Assembly: GCA_019113245.1 (NCBI GenBank)
Contig: DXHU01000023.1
Location: 124,001 to 188,000 of the forward strand
Origin: Candidatus Ornithospirochaeta avicola
Lineage (GTDB): Bacteria > Spirochaetota > Spirochaetia > Sphaerochaetales > Sphaerochaetaceae
Direction of reading: 5' to 3'
Length of the DNA stretch: 64,000 bases
A program made the translations under genes and the position numbers. Positions within the stretch are counted from its first letter, which is position 1; every line of letters begins with the position of its first letter. Below are positions 51,179 through 60,114 of the stretch, one piece after another. The notes under the pieces are model-generated. The model was not told where the DNA came from. It did no database searches and saw only the letters and a list, made by a program, of their open reading frames with translations.

Positions 51179-52534
51179 GTGAAGTACAGAGTCCCGGAAA
51201 AGATAAAAGAATTTGCTAAATATTTCAATGAAAACGGCTACAAGGTTTACCTTGTAGGGGGTGCAGTTCGCGACTTTTTGCTGAAAAAAGAGAACCAGGA
51301 CTACGATTTCACGACCGATGCACGGCCGGAGGATGTGAAGAGAATCTTCCGGCGCACGATAGATACGGGAATAAAGCACGGCACGGTGACTGTGCTCTTT
51401 AAAGGGGAAAGCTATGAGGTCACGACATTCAGATCTGACGGAGTTTATCTTGATTCCCGCCATCCTGAAACGATTGAGTTCACTGAAGATCTTGAGGAGG
51501 ATCTGAAAAGAAGGGATTTCACGATAAACGCTCTGGCAGCAAGTCTTCCGGATGGAGAGATAATAGACCTGCATGAAGGGAAAAAAGATCTGAAGAAGGG
51601 AATAATAAGGGCAATCGGAAATGCTGAGGAACGTTTTAGCGAGGATGCGCTGAGGATGCTCCGCGCTCTGCGCTTTTCTTCAAAGCTCTCTTTCAGGATT
51701 GAAGATGAAACTTTCTCTGCAATTGTAAAGATGAAGGACAATATAAGAAAGGTCTCTGCAGAAAGGATAAAAGAAGAACTTTTTTCCTTGATTCTTTCAG
51801 ACAACCCGACGCTCGGCCTTGAGCAGATGAGAAAATGCGGACTTATGGAAATAATCCTTCCAGAGATTAATGCAGCATATGGATTTGCTCTTGGAGGAAT
51901 GCATAAAAACGATTTATACACTCACCTTCTCCGTACTCTTGATTATGCTAGAATCAACGGTCACAGCAGCTATGTCAGGCTTGCAGCCCTCTTTCATGAT
52001 ATAGGAAAGCTCTCAACAAGGAAAAATGATGAGAGCGGTGAAAGGGAGTACACCTTCTATGGGCACGAGATTAAAAGTGCGGAAATATTTGAGAGCATCG
52101 CGCGAAGGCTGAAGACAAGCAACGAGGAAAGAGAGAAAGTGTCACATCTGATAAGAATGCACATGTTCAACTACAGCCCTTCCTTTTCAGATGCCGCTGT
52201 AAGGCGCTTTGTCCGCGCTGCAGGAAGAGACAACATAGAAGAGATCATAGACCTCAGGCTTGACGATGCGCTTGCGATTTCTGGAAATGTGAATACAGAA
52301 TATCTTGTCTCGCTCATTGACAGGATAAAAGAAGAGGATGAGAAAAATAATGCGATTTCTCTCAAGGATCTAAAGATAAACGGAAAAGATCTGATTGAGA
52401 ATAAAATAGCAGAGCCTTCTGCAAAAATGGGAAGGCTCCTTGAAATGCTTCTTGATGAGGTGATAGAAAATCCAAAGAAGAATGACAGGGCTTATCTGCT
52501 CTCACGCGCATCAGTTCTCGCTGATGATCTTTAG
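51179..52534 (+). CDS. cca: CCA tRNA nucleotidyltransferase with HD domain
   Basis: It adds CCA to tRNA 3' ends, which is needed because the tRNA genes seen here lack it. The head motif VYLVGGAVRDFLLKKENQ is near residue 22, RRTIDTGIKHGTVTV near 56, EVTTFRSDGVY near 80, RRDFTINALAA near 112. An HD domain follows (RLAALFHDIGKL near 262). A basic tail as in poly(A) polymerase is absent. The start is GTG, directly after a TATAAT. Its 3' end overlaps convergent rnc by 24 nt. Confidence 0.9.
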   Translation: MKYRVPEKIKEFAKYFNENGYKVYLVGGAVRDFLLKKENQDYDFTTDARPEDVKRIFRRTIDTGIKHGTVTVLFKGESYEVTTFRSDGVYLDSRHPETIEFTEDLEEDLKRRDFTINALAASLPDGEIIDLHEGKKDLKKGIIRAIGNAEERFSEDALRMLRALRFSSKLSFRIEDETFSAIVKMKDNIRKVSAERIKEELFSLILSDNPTLGLEQMRKCGLMEIILPEINAAYGFALGGMHKNDLYTHLLRTLDYARINGHSSYVRLAALFHDIGKLSTRKNDESGEREYTFYGHEIKSAEIFESIARRLKTSNEEREKVSHLIRMHMFNYSPSFSDAAVRRFVRAAGRDNIEEIIDLRLDDALAISGNVNTEYLVSLIDRIKEEDEKNNAISLKDLKINGKDLIENKIAEPSAKMGRLLEMLLDEVIENPKKNDRAYLLSRASVLADDL

Positions 52535-53260
52535 CTCCCTGAGAGCTATATGCGCAGCCTCCTGCTCCGCTGATTTCTTGTTCCTGCCTTTTGCCGGCCC
52601 GAATGTACGGCCAAGGACAGTGACTGTGACTGTGAATTCCTGGTTATGGTCAGGTCCTGTCTGGTTTACAACTTTATAAGATGGAAGAGTCTTTCTCTTC
52701 TTCTGAATGTATTCCTGAAGCTTTGTCTTATAGTCCTTGAAATCAAGCTTGTCATCAAGGTATTTCTCTACCTGGGAGGATATGAAGGAAAGGACATAGC
52801 CTCTTGCCTTCTCCAGTCCCTGATCAAGATAAAGAGCGGCAATGACTGCTTCCATAGCATCTGCAAGCACGGCCTTCTTCATCTTTCCTCCCTGCGCAAG
52901 CTCTCCTTTACCCATTAAAAGGAAGCGCTCAAGGTGAAATGAATATGCAATTTCTGCAAGGCTTTCCTCACTTACCACGCTTGCCTTGATCTTGCTGAGC
53001 ACTCCTTCATCCACACTGGCCAGATGAGAATAAAGATACTGGGCAGTAACAAGAGCAAGCACGCTGTCTCCTAAGAACTCCAGGCGTTCGTTTGACTGCG
53101 CATGCATGCGCATCTCATTTGAGTAGGATGAATGGGTGAATGCGAGATTCAGCAATTCAAGATTATTTATTTCAAGATCATGTTCGCTTAAAAATAATAA
53201 AAGCTCCCTTTTTCTGTCTTCACTAAGACCGGGAGCTTTTTTCTGAACGGCAGGATTCAA
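52511..53260 (-). CDS. rnc: ribonuclease III
   Basis: The double-strand-specific RNase for rRNA and mRNA processing. The signature ERLEFLGDSVLAL is near residue 60, the second catalytic acidic cluster is VLADAMEAVIAALYLD near 130, and the dsRNA-binding domain is at 170-245 (KTKLQEYIQKK, GPAKGRNKKSAEQEAA). The length is 249. The start is TTG, immediately after the acpP stop, with AAGGA in the acpP end. Confidence 0.94.
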   Translation of the reverse strand: MNPAVQKKAPGLSEDRKRELLLFLSEHDLEINNLELLNLAFTHSSYSNEMRMHAQSNERLEFLGDSVLALVTAQYLYSHLASVDEGVLSKIKASVVSEESLAEIAYSFHLERFLLMGKGELAQGGKMKKAVLADAMEAVIAALYLDQGLEKARGYVLSFISSQVEKYLDDKLDFKDYKTKLQEYIQKKRKTLPSYKVVNQTGPDHNQEFTVTVTVLGRTFGPAKGRNKKSAEQEAAHIALRELKIISEN

Positions 53261-53503
53261 TTAGTTCAATTCCTTTGCAAGATATCTTACTGCATCACCT
53301 ACTGTCTCGAACTCGTTGGCCATATCATCACTGATTGTGACTCCAAGCTCTTCCTCGATGGCATAAACAAGCTCATAAGTATCAAGGCTGTCTGCACCAA
53401 GATCCTTTCTGAAATCTGCATCCATTGTAATCTTCTCACTCTTGATGTTGAGCTTCTCAACTACAAGGTCTCTGACTTTTTCAAATACTTCGTTCTCTGT
53501 CAT
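53261..53503 (-). CDS. acpP: acyl carrier protein
   Basis: The 80-residue carrier of fatty acid chains. The phosphopantetheine Ser is in GADSLDTYELV near residue 38; the acidic helix II (AIEEELGVTISDDM) is typical. It lies between rpmF and rnc, a widely conserved order. Confidence 0.96.
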   Translation of the reverse strand: MTENEVFEKVRDLVVEKLNIKSEKITMDADFRKDLGADSLDTYELVYAIEEELGVTISDDMANEFETVGDAVRYLAKELN

Positions 53504-53517
53504 ATGTTTCCTCTTTA

Positions 53518-53703
53518 TTATTCCTCGTCCTTAACTACAACCGGCTTGCCTGCATAGTAACCGCACTTCGGGCATACACGGTGAGACGGGATTAAGTTTC
53601 CACATGTCTGACACTCTGAAAGATTCGGCATGCTGAGCTTCATGTTAGCTGCCTTTCTGCTAGCTGCCTTTGACTTTGATGTTTTATACTTAGGTGTTGC
53701 CAT
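53518..53703 (-). CDS. rpmF: 50S ribosomal protein L32
   Basis: The 61-residue protein begins MATPKYKTSKSKAASRK and ends with a zinc ribbon made of CQTCGN and CPKCGYY. Length and position before acpP are typical. GAGG is near the start. A good promoter lies at 53744-53772. Confidence 0.95.
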   Translation of the reverse strand: MATPKYKTSKSKAASRKAANMKLSMPNLSECQTCGNLIPSHRVCPKCGYYAGKPVVVKDEE

Positions 53704-53743
53704 TTTAAACCTCTTAACCTTATTTTCTCAATTGACCTATACG

Positions 53744-53772
53744 ATAGTATCAAAAGAAAATAAATACGTCAA
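53744..53772 (-). promoter_or_regulatory. promoter of the rpmF-acpP-rnc operon
   Basis: On the minus strand TTGACG and TACTAT are spaced by 17 bp. The -10 hexamer ends 40 nt before the rpmF start. The rest of the gap to 53874 shows nothing recognisable. Confidence 0.6.
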
Positions 53773-53873
53773 CGCCTCAAATAAAATTTCTTGTCATAAA
53801 GAGCTATGCTTTTCTGACAGATTATCAAAATGTGTTAAGTACATTATATATGGTATTTGACTTTTTGCAAGCA

Positions 53874-54350
53874 TCACCCTTTCACAAGGTCCGCAGTCTC
53901 TGCCCCGGAGAGTTCAATCAGCTTTTCAGGATCAACTTCCATCTGCATTCCCCTCTTGCCGGCACTCACGTAGATGCGGTCAAAAAGAATGACTGTCTCA
54001 TCAAAATAGGTCTTGAAGCTCTTCTTCATTCCAATTGGCGAGCATCCGCCGTGCACATAGCCGGTTAATGGAAGCAGTTCCTTCTGCTTTATCATCTCAA
54101 TTTCTTTTTCGCCTGTGACCCTGGCGGCCTTCTTTAAATCAAGAGTTTCTCCAACAGGTATTACAAACACATAATGTTCTGCGCTTTTAGATACTGTCAC
54201 AAGGGTCTTGTATACCCTCTCCTTTTCTTCTTTGAGTTCTTTTGCAATATCTTCCCCGCTTTCAAGAAGATCAGCATCATATGTGACTGTCCTGTATTCT
54301 ATTTTGTTCAGATCAAGAAGCCTGAGGGCATTTGTCTTATCCACTTTCAT
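53874..54350 (-). CDS. ybaK: Cys-tRNA(Pro) deacylase, YbaK/EbsC type
   Basis: It hydrolyses mischarged Cys-tRNA(Pro). The 158-residue YbaK fold is marked by VYKTLVTVSK near residue 47, a Lys-rich strand DLKKAARVTGEKEIEM near 72, GYVHGGCSPIGMKK near 97 and the C-terminal IELSGAETADLVKG. Divergent from yidD across about 30 nt. Confidence 0.9.
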   Translation of the reverse strand: MKVDKTNALRLLDLNKIEYRTVTYDADLLESGEDIAKELKEEKERVYKTLVTVSKSAEHYVFVIPVGETLDLKKAARVTGEKEIEMIKQKELLPLTGYVHGGCSPIGMKKSFKTYFDETVILFDRIYVSAGKRGMQMEVDPEKLIELSGAETADLVKG

Positions 54351-54379
54351 AAATTCATCCTTTGCTTTATTTTATTCTC

Positions 54380-54673
54380 ATGAGAAAAATACTGAGGGAA
54401 ATATTTTTGATTCCTATATATCTTTACCGTGGCCTGCTCAGCCCTTTCTTCGGCCCAAGCTGCCGCTATACTCCCTCCTGCTCATCATATTTCATACAGG
54501 CTGTGAAAAAGCACGGAATAATAAAAGGTGCAATCCTTGGCTTTGCCCGCCTCTTCCGCTGCCGCAAGTCATTTCTTGGAGGCCCGGACCCTGTTCCGGA
54601 GACTTTCTCGCTGAAAGAAATAAGGGACAGGCACAAAATCTACAAGAAGCCGAAGGGCTTTGACAAGGATTAG
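54380..54673 (+). CDS. yidD: membrane protein insertion efficiency factor YidD
   Basis: A 97-residue protein starting MRKILREIFLIPIYLYRG. The hallmark blocks are GPSCRYTPSCSSYFIQAV near residue 28 and HGIIKGAILGFARLFRC near 47, then GGPDPVP. It assists membrane protein insertion with YidC. No Shine-Dalgarno is present; TATTTT ends 6 nt before the ATG. It overlaps convergent udk by 4 nt. Confidence 0.92.
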   Translation: MRKILREIFLIPIYLYRGLLSPFFGPSCRYTPSCSSYFIQAVKKHGIIKGAILGFARLFRCRKSFLGGPDPVPETFSLKEIRDRHKIYKKPKGFDKD

Positions 54674-55284
54674 TCTTCTTTCAATATGCTCGATACGAAC
54701 GTGAAGAGCACTTTCATCGCATTCTCGTTATACCCGCCCTCAGGAATTATGATATCAGCATATTCCTTTGTCGGCTCGATGAAGTTATAGTGCCCAGGGC
54801 GGACAACTTCCATGTACTGCTTTATCACGCTTTCCATCGTCCTTCCACGCTCGACTATATCTCGTTTAAGCCTTCTAATAAACCTTATGTCTGCAGGCGT
54901 TTCGACATAAATCTTGAGGTCCAGAAGATTTCTGATTCTCTCATCATAGAGCACCATGAGCCCGTCAAGTATTATGAGCTTCTTCGGCTCAAGTATTACG
55001 ATTTCTTTCCTTCTTGAATGCGTGACAAAATCATAGAGGGGCATTTCTGTGCTCCTGCCGCTCTTCAGGTCATCAAGGTTCTTTAAAAGAAGATCCATGT
55101 CAAAAGCGTCAGGCTGGTCAAAATTATAGCTTGTGATGTTGTCGTTATTGACCTGGGGAGCGCTTTTATAATAGTTATCCATCTCGATTAAAAGACAGTC
55201 CCCGCTGTTTTCCTGGATTCTCCTTACTACAGTGCTTTTGCCGCTGCCAGAGCCTCCGGTTATCCCTATAAGCCTTACCTTCAT
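54670..55284 (-). CDS. udk: uridine kinase
   Basis: It phosphorylates uridine and cytidine for pyrimidine salvage. The P-loop GITGGSGSGKSTVVRRI is near residue 7, MDNYYKSAP near 35, and YNFDQPDAFDMDLL near 54. RRLKRDIVERGRT near 135 is the lid. The length of 204 is normal. It is the last gene of the ftsH-lepA-galM-udk series. Confidence 0.93.
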   Translation of the reverse strand: MKVRLIGITGGSGSGKSTVVRRIQENSGDCLLIEMDNYYKSAPQVNNDNITSYNFDQPDAFDMDLLLKNLDDLKSGRSTEMPLYDFVTHSRRKEIVILEPKKLIILDGLMVLYDERIRNLLDLKIYVETPADIRFIRRLKRDIVERGRTMESVIKQYMEVVRPGHYNFIEPTKEYADIIIPEGGYNENAMKVLFTFVSSILKED

Positions 55285-56237
55285 ACCCTGTCTTCCAAAA
55301 TATATGTGGTGCTTGTCTTAAATGGAACACCTTCTCTTGTATAGAATCCTCTGAAATCCGGACGGTTTACAAAATCAGGATAGAACTCAGACTCAAGCGC
55401 AAAGCCTGAATGAGGACCATAGATTTCTCCGCTGAGGCTTTCACCTTCATTCTTAAGATATGCTCCTGTATAGAACTGCACAGCAGGAAGATCTGTAAGC
55501 ATTCTCAGCTGATACTTCTCACCCTTTGCAATCACCTGTTCGCCATCACGGAGGATGAAGGCATGGTCATATTTGCCGTCCCTTCTTTCTCCGATTACTG
55601 TGCTTTTGTTAAAATCAAAATCAGTTCCTTCACTCTTTCTTATCTCTGTCGGAATGAGATACTCATCCACAGCGATGAATTCATCTGATGGAATCATTAT
55701 CTCCTGACTTCTTATATCCCCTTTTCCGTTGAGATTGAAATATGCGTGGTTAGTTATATTCACCGGGCACTTTTTGTCACTTGCAACCTGGTATGAGATT
55801 GTAAGAGCCCCATCAGAGAGCATGTATGTGACCAAGACCTCATGCGTGCCTGGAAATCCTCCCTTTTCTCCGCTTATAAGGGCAAGGGTAACAGAGGAAT
55901 CAGAAATTCCTGCAATCGAGAAATTCTCAAGTCCAAAACTTTTTGAACCGCTATGAAGACTATTGCGTCCGTTGTTGTTCTTCTCAAGTGTGTACTCAAC
56001 GCCGTCGAGTGTGAATCTTGCGTCCTTGATCCTGTTGGCAAAAGGGCCTACAACCTCTCCCATGTGAGAGGGACAGTCTATGTAGCTTTTATAGTCCTTG
56101 TAGCCTAGACATACATCAACATCATCAATTTTAAAGGAATTGAGAACAGCACCCTGAGTGAGAACGCTCACCTCATACCTTCCATCTTTAATTACAATCC
56201 TCTTGTAGTCCTTTTCAAGATCAAAGACCTTTGTCAT
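55281..56237 (-). CDS. galM: aldose 1-epimerase (galactose mutarotase)
   Basis: It interconverts alpha and beta anomers of aldoses. The 318-residue beta-sandwich has GPFANRIKDARF near residue 63, NSLHSGSKSFG near 90 (first catalytic His), NITNHAYFNLNG near 155 (second His), and the Glu region near the C-terminus (ALESEFYPDFVNRPDF). It overlaps lepA and udk by 4 nt. Confidence 0.92.
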   Translation of the reverse strand: MTKVFDLEKDYKRIVIKDGRYEVSVLTQGAVLNSFKIDDVDVCLGYKDYKSYIDCPSHMGEVVGPFANRIKDARFTLDGVEYTLEKNNNGRNSLHSGSKSFGLENFSIAGISDSSVTLALISGEKGGFPGTHEVLVTYMLSDGALTISYQVASDKKCPVNITNHAYFNLNGKGDIRSQEIMIPSDEFIAVDEYLIPTEIRKSEGTDFDFNKSTVIGERRDGKYDHAFILRDGEQVIAKGEKYQLRMLTDLPAVQFYTGAYLKNEGESLSGEIYGPHSGFALESEFYPDFVNRPDFRGFYTREGVPFKTSTTYILEDRV

Positions 56238-58045
56238 TTCTCATTCTCCTCCGTTTTCAGCACAGCAAGGAATGCAGACTGCGGAATCTCTACATTTCCA
56301 ACCATCTTCATTCTCTTCTTTCCTTCCTTCTGCTTTTCAAGAAGCTTTCTCTTTCTTGATATATCACCACCATAGCATTTTGCAGTTACATCCTTTCTAT
56401 ATGCGCTTATTGTCTCACGTGCTATGATGTTTCCACCGATTGCAGCCTGAATCGGTATCTTGAACTGCTGACGTGGAATCTCATCCTTAAGGCGCTCGCA
56501 TACTATTCTTCCTCTGCTTTGCGCGCTGTCTTTGAAAACAAGCTGCGAAAGCGCGTCAACAGGATCTCCGTTTACAAGGATGTCAAGGCGCACTAAATCT
56601 GTCTTCTTGACTCCCTTCACCTGGTAATCAAAGGATGCATAGCCGCGAGAGACGCTCTTGAGTCTGTCATAGAACTCGAAGAGAACCTCTGCAAGAGGCA
56701 TCTCATATGTAAGCTCGACCCTTTTCTGGTCAAGATAGTTCATGTTTGTCTGCACTCCCCTCTTTTCCATGCAGAGCGTGATAATAGGCCCCACATAATC
56801 AACAGGGGTGATGATCTGTGCTTCTATATAAGGTTCCTCTGCGTACTCGACTCTCATAGGATCAGGATACTCAAGAGGATTGTCTATCTCCTTGACTTCC
56901 CCGTTCTTCAGATGAACGATGTAGCGCACTGAAGGAGAAGTGAATACAATAGAAAGTCCGAATTCCCTTTCAATCCTTTCCTGGATGACTTCAAGATGCA
57001 GCAGGCCCAGAAAACCACATCTGAAGCCGAAGCCTAATGCTGCCGAACTGTCTTTTTCATAGACAAGGGAAGCATCATTGAGCTTGAGCCTGGCAATTGC
57101 ATCAGAAAGCTCCTCATAGTCATTTGTGTCAACAGGATAGATTGATGAGAACACAACAGGTTTCACTTCCTTGAAACCGCTGAGCGGCTCTGGAGCCGGA
57201 TTCTTTGAAAGCGTCACCGTATCTCCTACCCGGATATCGCTGATGGTCTTTATTCCAGCTATGAAATATCCGACATCGCCTGTTGTCAGAAACGGCTTTG
57301 ATACAAGCTGAAGCTGGAAGATCCCGAGATCCTCAACCTTGTAGACAGCTCCCGAGTGCATGAGCCTGATTTCATCGCCCGTTTTCAAAGTGCCGGAAAA
57401 TATTCTTGCATGAACCACAACTCCCCTGTACGGGTCATAGTGAGAGTCAAAAATAAGGGCCCTCAGGCAGTCATCATCCTTTCCTTCAGGAGAAGGAATG
57501 TAATTGACTATTGCCTCAAAGAGATCATCAACCCCCTCGCCTGTCTTTGCGCTGACACGGATTGCCATATCAGGATCCAGACCAAGATCATGCTCTATCT
57601 GATGCAGGCAGGAGGGAATATCTGCAGAAGGTAGATCAATCTTGTTTATGACCGGAATAATTTCCAGATCATGCTCCATTGCAAGATACAAATTAGCAAG
57701 AGTCTGTGCCTCAACCCCCTGAGATGCATCAATTAAAAGAAGCGCTCCCTCACAGGATGAGATTGCGCGTGAAACTTCATATGTAAAGTCAACATGGCCC
57801 GGGGTGTCTACAAGATTCAGCTCGTACACTTCTCCGTCCTTTGCAGTGTATGGAATCGTTACAGCCTGGCTCTTGATCGTAATTCCCCTTTCCCTCTCGA
57901 TATCCATGTTGTCAAGAATCTGGGACTGCTGGGGGCCACGGCTAGTAACAAGCGCCGCCTTTTCGATAAAGCGGTCGGCAAGAGTGCTCTTGCCGTGATC
58001 TATATGTGCTATGATACAGAAATTTCTTTTCTTGCTTGTGTCCAT
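56234..58045 (-). CDS. lepA: elongation factor 4 (LepA)
   Basis: A ribosome-associated GTPase that resembles EF-G. G1 is FCIIAHIDHGKSTLADR near residue 9, G2 ERERGITIKSQA near 45, G3 LVDTPGHVDFTYE near 72, G4 INKIDLPSA near 130. The C-terminal LepA domain ends with CYGGDISRKRKLLEKQK, the family signature. About 603 residues. I use the ATG at 58045; a TTG two codons upstream is possible. It starts 2 nt from the ftsH stop. Confidence 0.95.
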   Translation of the reverse strand: MDTSKKRNFCIIAHIDHGKSTLADRFIEKAALVTSRGPQQSQILDNMDIERERGITIKSQAVTIPYTAKDGEVYELNLVDTPGHVDFTYEVSRAISSCEGALLLIDASQGVEAQTLANLYLAMEHDLEIIPVINKIDLPSADIPSCLHQIEHDLGLDPDMAIRVSAKTGEGVDDLFEAIVNYIPSPEGKDDDCLRALIFDSHYDPYRGVVVHARIFSGTLKTGDEIRLMHSGAVYKVEDLGIFQLQLVSKPFLTTGDVGYFIAGIKTISDIRVGDTVTLSKNPAPEPLSGFKEVKPVVFSSIYPVDTNDYEELSDAIARLKLNDASLVYEKDSSAALGFGFRCGFLGLLHLEVIQERIEREFGLSIVFTSPSVRYIVHLKNGEVKEIDNPLEYPDPMRVEYAEEPYIEAQIITPVDYVGPIITLCMEKRGVQTNMNYLDQKRVELTYEMPLAEVLFEFYDRLKSVSRGYASFDYQVKGVKKTDLVRLDILVNGDPVDALSQLVFKDSAQSRGRIVCERLKDEIPRQQFKIPIQAAIGGNIIARETISAYRKDVTAKCYGGDISRKRKLLEKQKEGKKRMKMVGNVEIPQSAFLAVLKTEENEK

Positions 58046-58047
58046 AA

Positions 58048-60069
58048 TCAAACTAATTTAGTAACATGCTCCACTTCAGGGAAATTGAACATAGCCCTGA
58101 TTTCAGCATCATCGAGAGTCTCTTTCTCGACCAGAGCCTCAGTAAGCTGATCCAGCTGGTCACGGTGCTCAGTCAGCGTTCTAAGCGTCTCCTTCATGCA
58201 TCTGGAAAGAATCTTCTCAACTTCCTCATCGATTCTGCGGGCTGTGTAATCAGAATAGTCCTTGTGCTGAGCTATCTCACGCCCGAGGAATATTGGCTCA
58301 TCCCCATTTGATGATAGGTTCACAAAGCCCAGATCACTCATTCCCCACTCTGTAACCATTCTCCTTGCAATCTCTGTTGCTTTCTGGTTGTCATTGCTTG
58401 TGCCTGTTGTTGTAACTCCATATACAATCTTTTCAGCCGCATAGCCTCCCATAATCATCTTAATCATGTCTTCAAGCATGGTCTGATTGCGTGAGTAAAC
58501 ATCCTTTTCAGGAAGGCTCATAGTAATTCCAAGCGCTCTTCCATGCGGTATGATTGTGACCTTATGAAGAGGATCAAGCGTCTTCAGGTAATAATGCATG
58601 AGAGTGTGCCCTGACTCATGATATGCAGTAGCCCTCTTTTCCTCTTCAGTCATGAAGCGGGATTCGCGGGCAACGCCCAAGAGAATCTTGTCCCTTGCAT
58701 TCTCAAAATCATTCATGTTCACGGCCATTCTGTTGGAACGTGCGGCATAGAGTGCGGCCTCATTGACAAGGTTTGCAATGTCCGCTCCACTTGTTCCCGG
58801 AGTTGCCCTGGCAATTCTCTCAAGATCGACTGACGGATCCAGTGTGACCTTCTTTGTATGTATCCTCAATATGTCAAGACGCTCCTGGACATCTGGAAGA
58901 TCAACAACAACCTGCCTGTCAAATCTTCCTGGGCGCAGCAGTGCCGGGTCAAGGACATCAGGACGGTTTGTAGCAGCCATCACTATGATGCCGGGGGCTG
59001 TGGAGAATCCATCCATTTCAACAAGGAGCTGGTTAAGCGTCTGCTCCCTCTCATCATGCCCTCCTCCAAGTCCTGTTCCTCGTGCGCGGCCTACCGCATC
59101 AAGCTCATCGATGAAGATTATGCATGGAGAATTCTTCCTTGCCTGTTCAAAGAGATCACGTACCCTGGCCGCTCCCATTCCGACAAACATCTCAACAAAA
59201 TCAGAACCGGAGGTATGGAAGAAACTTACACCAGCCTCTCCTGCAACAGCACGGGCAAGAAGTGTCTTACCTGTTCCGGGAGGTCCTACAAGAAGAACTC
59301 CTTTTGGAATCCTTGCACCTATCTTCACGTACTTTTCAGGATGCTTTAAAAAGTCAACGACCTCCTCAAGCTCATACTTTGCCTCTTTCTGCCCGGCAAC
59401 ATCAGAAAACTTCACATTATTGTCTTTCTTGTCATATTTCTGTGCATGGCTTTTGCCAAAAGAGTTCATCATCTTTCCGCCGCCCTGTGCTCCAGCCTGG
59501 CGGAAAATCATAACCATGAAGAATATGAATATAATCCATGGAAGAAGATTGAGCAGGATATACCAGAAGCTTACAGGACTTGTTCCTCCGGAAACATCGA
59601 CATTATGCTCTTCCAGTGTTGCAAGAAGCCCCGGGTCTGCATACGGGATGTCAGCAGTTCCAGAAAGCCCATCAGAAGTTATAAAATTCACAGTGCTCTG
59701 ATCCAGAATCTCAGCACTTCTTACCTGGTTGTTCTTGGCAAGATTGATGAATGTTGAATATGAGACTTCATACTGTGTGTTCACAACAGCATCATTGAAA
59801 ATCATATAGACAAAGCTGAGTATGAGCAGAATTAGGATAACAAGTGCAAAACGGTTAGGCTTGCCGCCCTTAAAGGCAGGGCCGTTCCCCTTCTTCTTCT
59901 CAGATCCCCAGTATTTGTATTCCTCATATGGATTCTTTTTTCCTTTACCCGGTTTTCCATCAGCCTTGTCATCTTTCTTCTCTTCAGGCTTTTCTTCCGG
60001 TTTTTTTTCATCGCTGAGAGGAGGATTGTTTTCCTTTTTCTCCTCATCTTTCTTTTCAAAATCGTCCAT
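58048..60069 (-). CDS. ftsH: ATP-dependent zinc metalloprotease FtsH
   Basis: A membrane AAA+ protease for misfolded membrane proteins. In the 673-residue form starting MDDFEKKDE, the membrane segments are at about 73-91 and 171-192, Walker [14 protein letters not shown], Walker [38 protein letters not shown] and the zinc motif [10 protein letters not shown] follow. The start has AAGGA upstream; the open frame extends 14 codons more. Unusually, about 70 highly charged residues (Lys, Glu, Asp, Pro) precede the first membrane segment, where E. coli FtsH has only about four. Confidence 0.95.
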   Translation of the reverse strand: MDDFEKKDEEKKENNPPLSDEKKPEEKPEEKKDDKADGKPGKGKKNPYEEYKYWGSEKKKGNGPAFKGGKPNRFALVILILLILSFVYMIFNDAVVNTQYEVSYSTFINLAKNNQVRSAEILDQSTVNFITSDGLSGTADIPYADPGLLATLEEHNVDVSGGTSPVSFWYILLNLLPWIIFIFFMVMIFRQAGAQGGGKMMNSFGKSHAQKYDKKDNNVKFSDVAGQKEAKYELEEVVDFLKHPEKYVKIGARIPKGVLLVGPPGTGKTLLARAVAGEAGVSFFHTSGSDFVEMFVGMGAARVRDLFEQARKNSPCIIFIDELDAVGRARGTGLGGGHDEREQTLNQLLVEMDGFSTAPGIIVMAATNRPDVLDPALLRPGRFDRQVVVDLPDVQERLDILRIHTKKVTLDPSVDLERIARATPGTSGADIANLVNEAALYAARSNRMAVNMNDFENARDKILLGVARESRFMTEEEKRATAYHESGHTLMHYYLKTLDPLHKVTIIPHGRALGITMSLPEKDVYSRNQTMLEDMIKMIMGGYAAEKIVYGVTTTGTSNDNQKATEIARRMVTEWGMSDLGFVNLSSNGDEPIFLGREIAQHKDYSDYTARRIDEEVEKILSRCMKETLRTLTEHRDQLDQLTEALVEKETLDDAEIRAMFNFPEVEHVTKLV

Positions 60070-60114
60070 TAATTTTATTCCTTTCAAATCAATATACAAA
60101 AAAGTCCCCAATTT

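Noticed and set aside
53704-53873. A 170-nt gap considered for a small RNA
   Set aside because: Only the rpmF promoter is recognisable; no stable hairpin or terminator is visible.
58763-59701. A 312-codon open frame on the plus strand
   Set aside because: It lies entirely opposite ftsH, whose AAA+ and zinc motifs prove the minus strand frame. The predicted protein is a low-complexity Ser/Pro-rich shadow.
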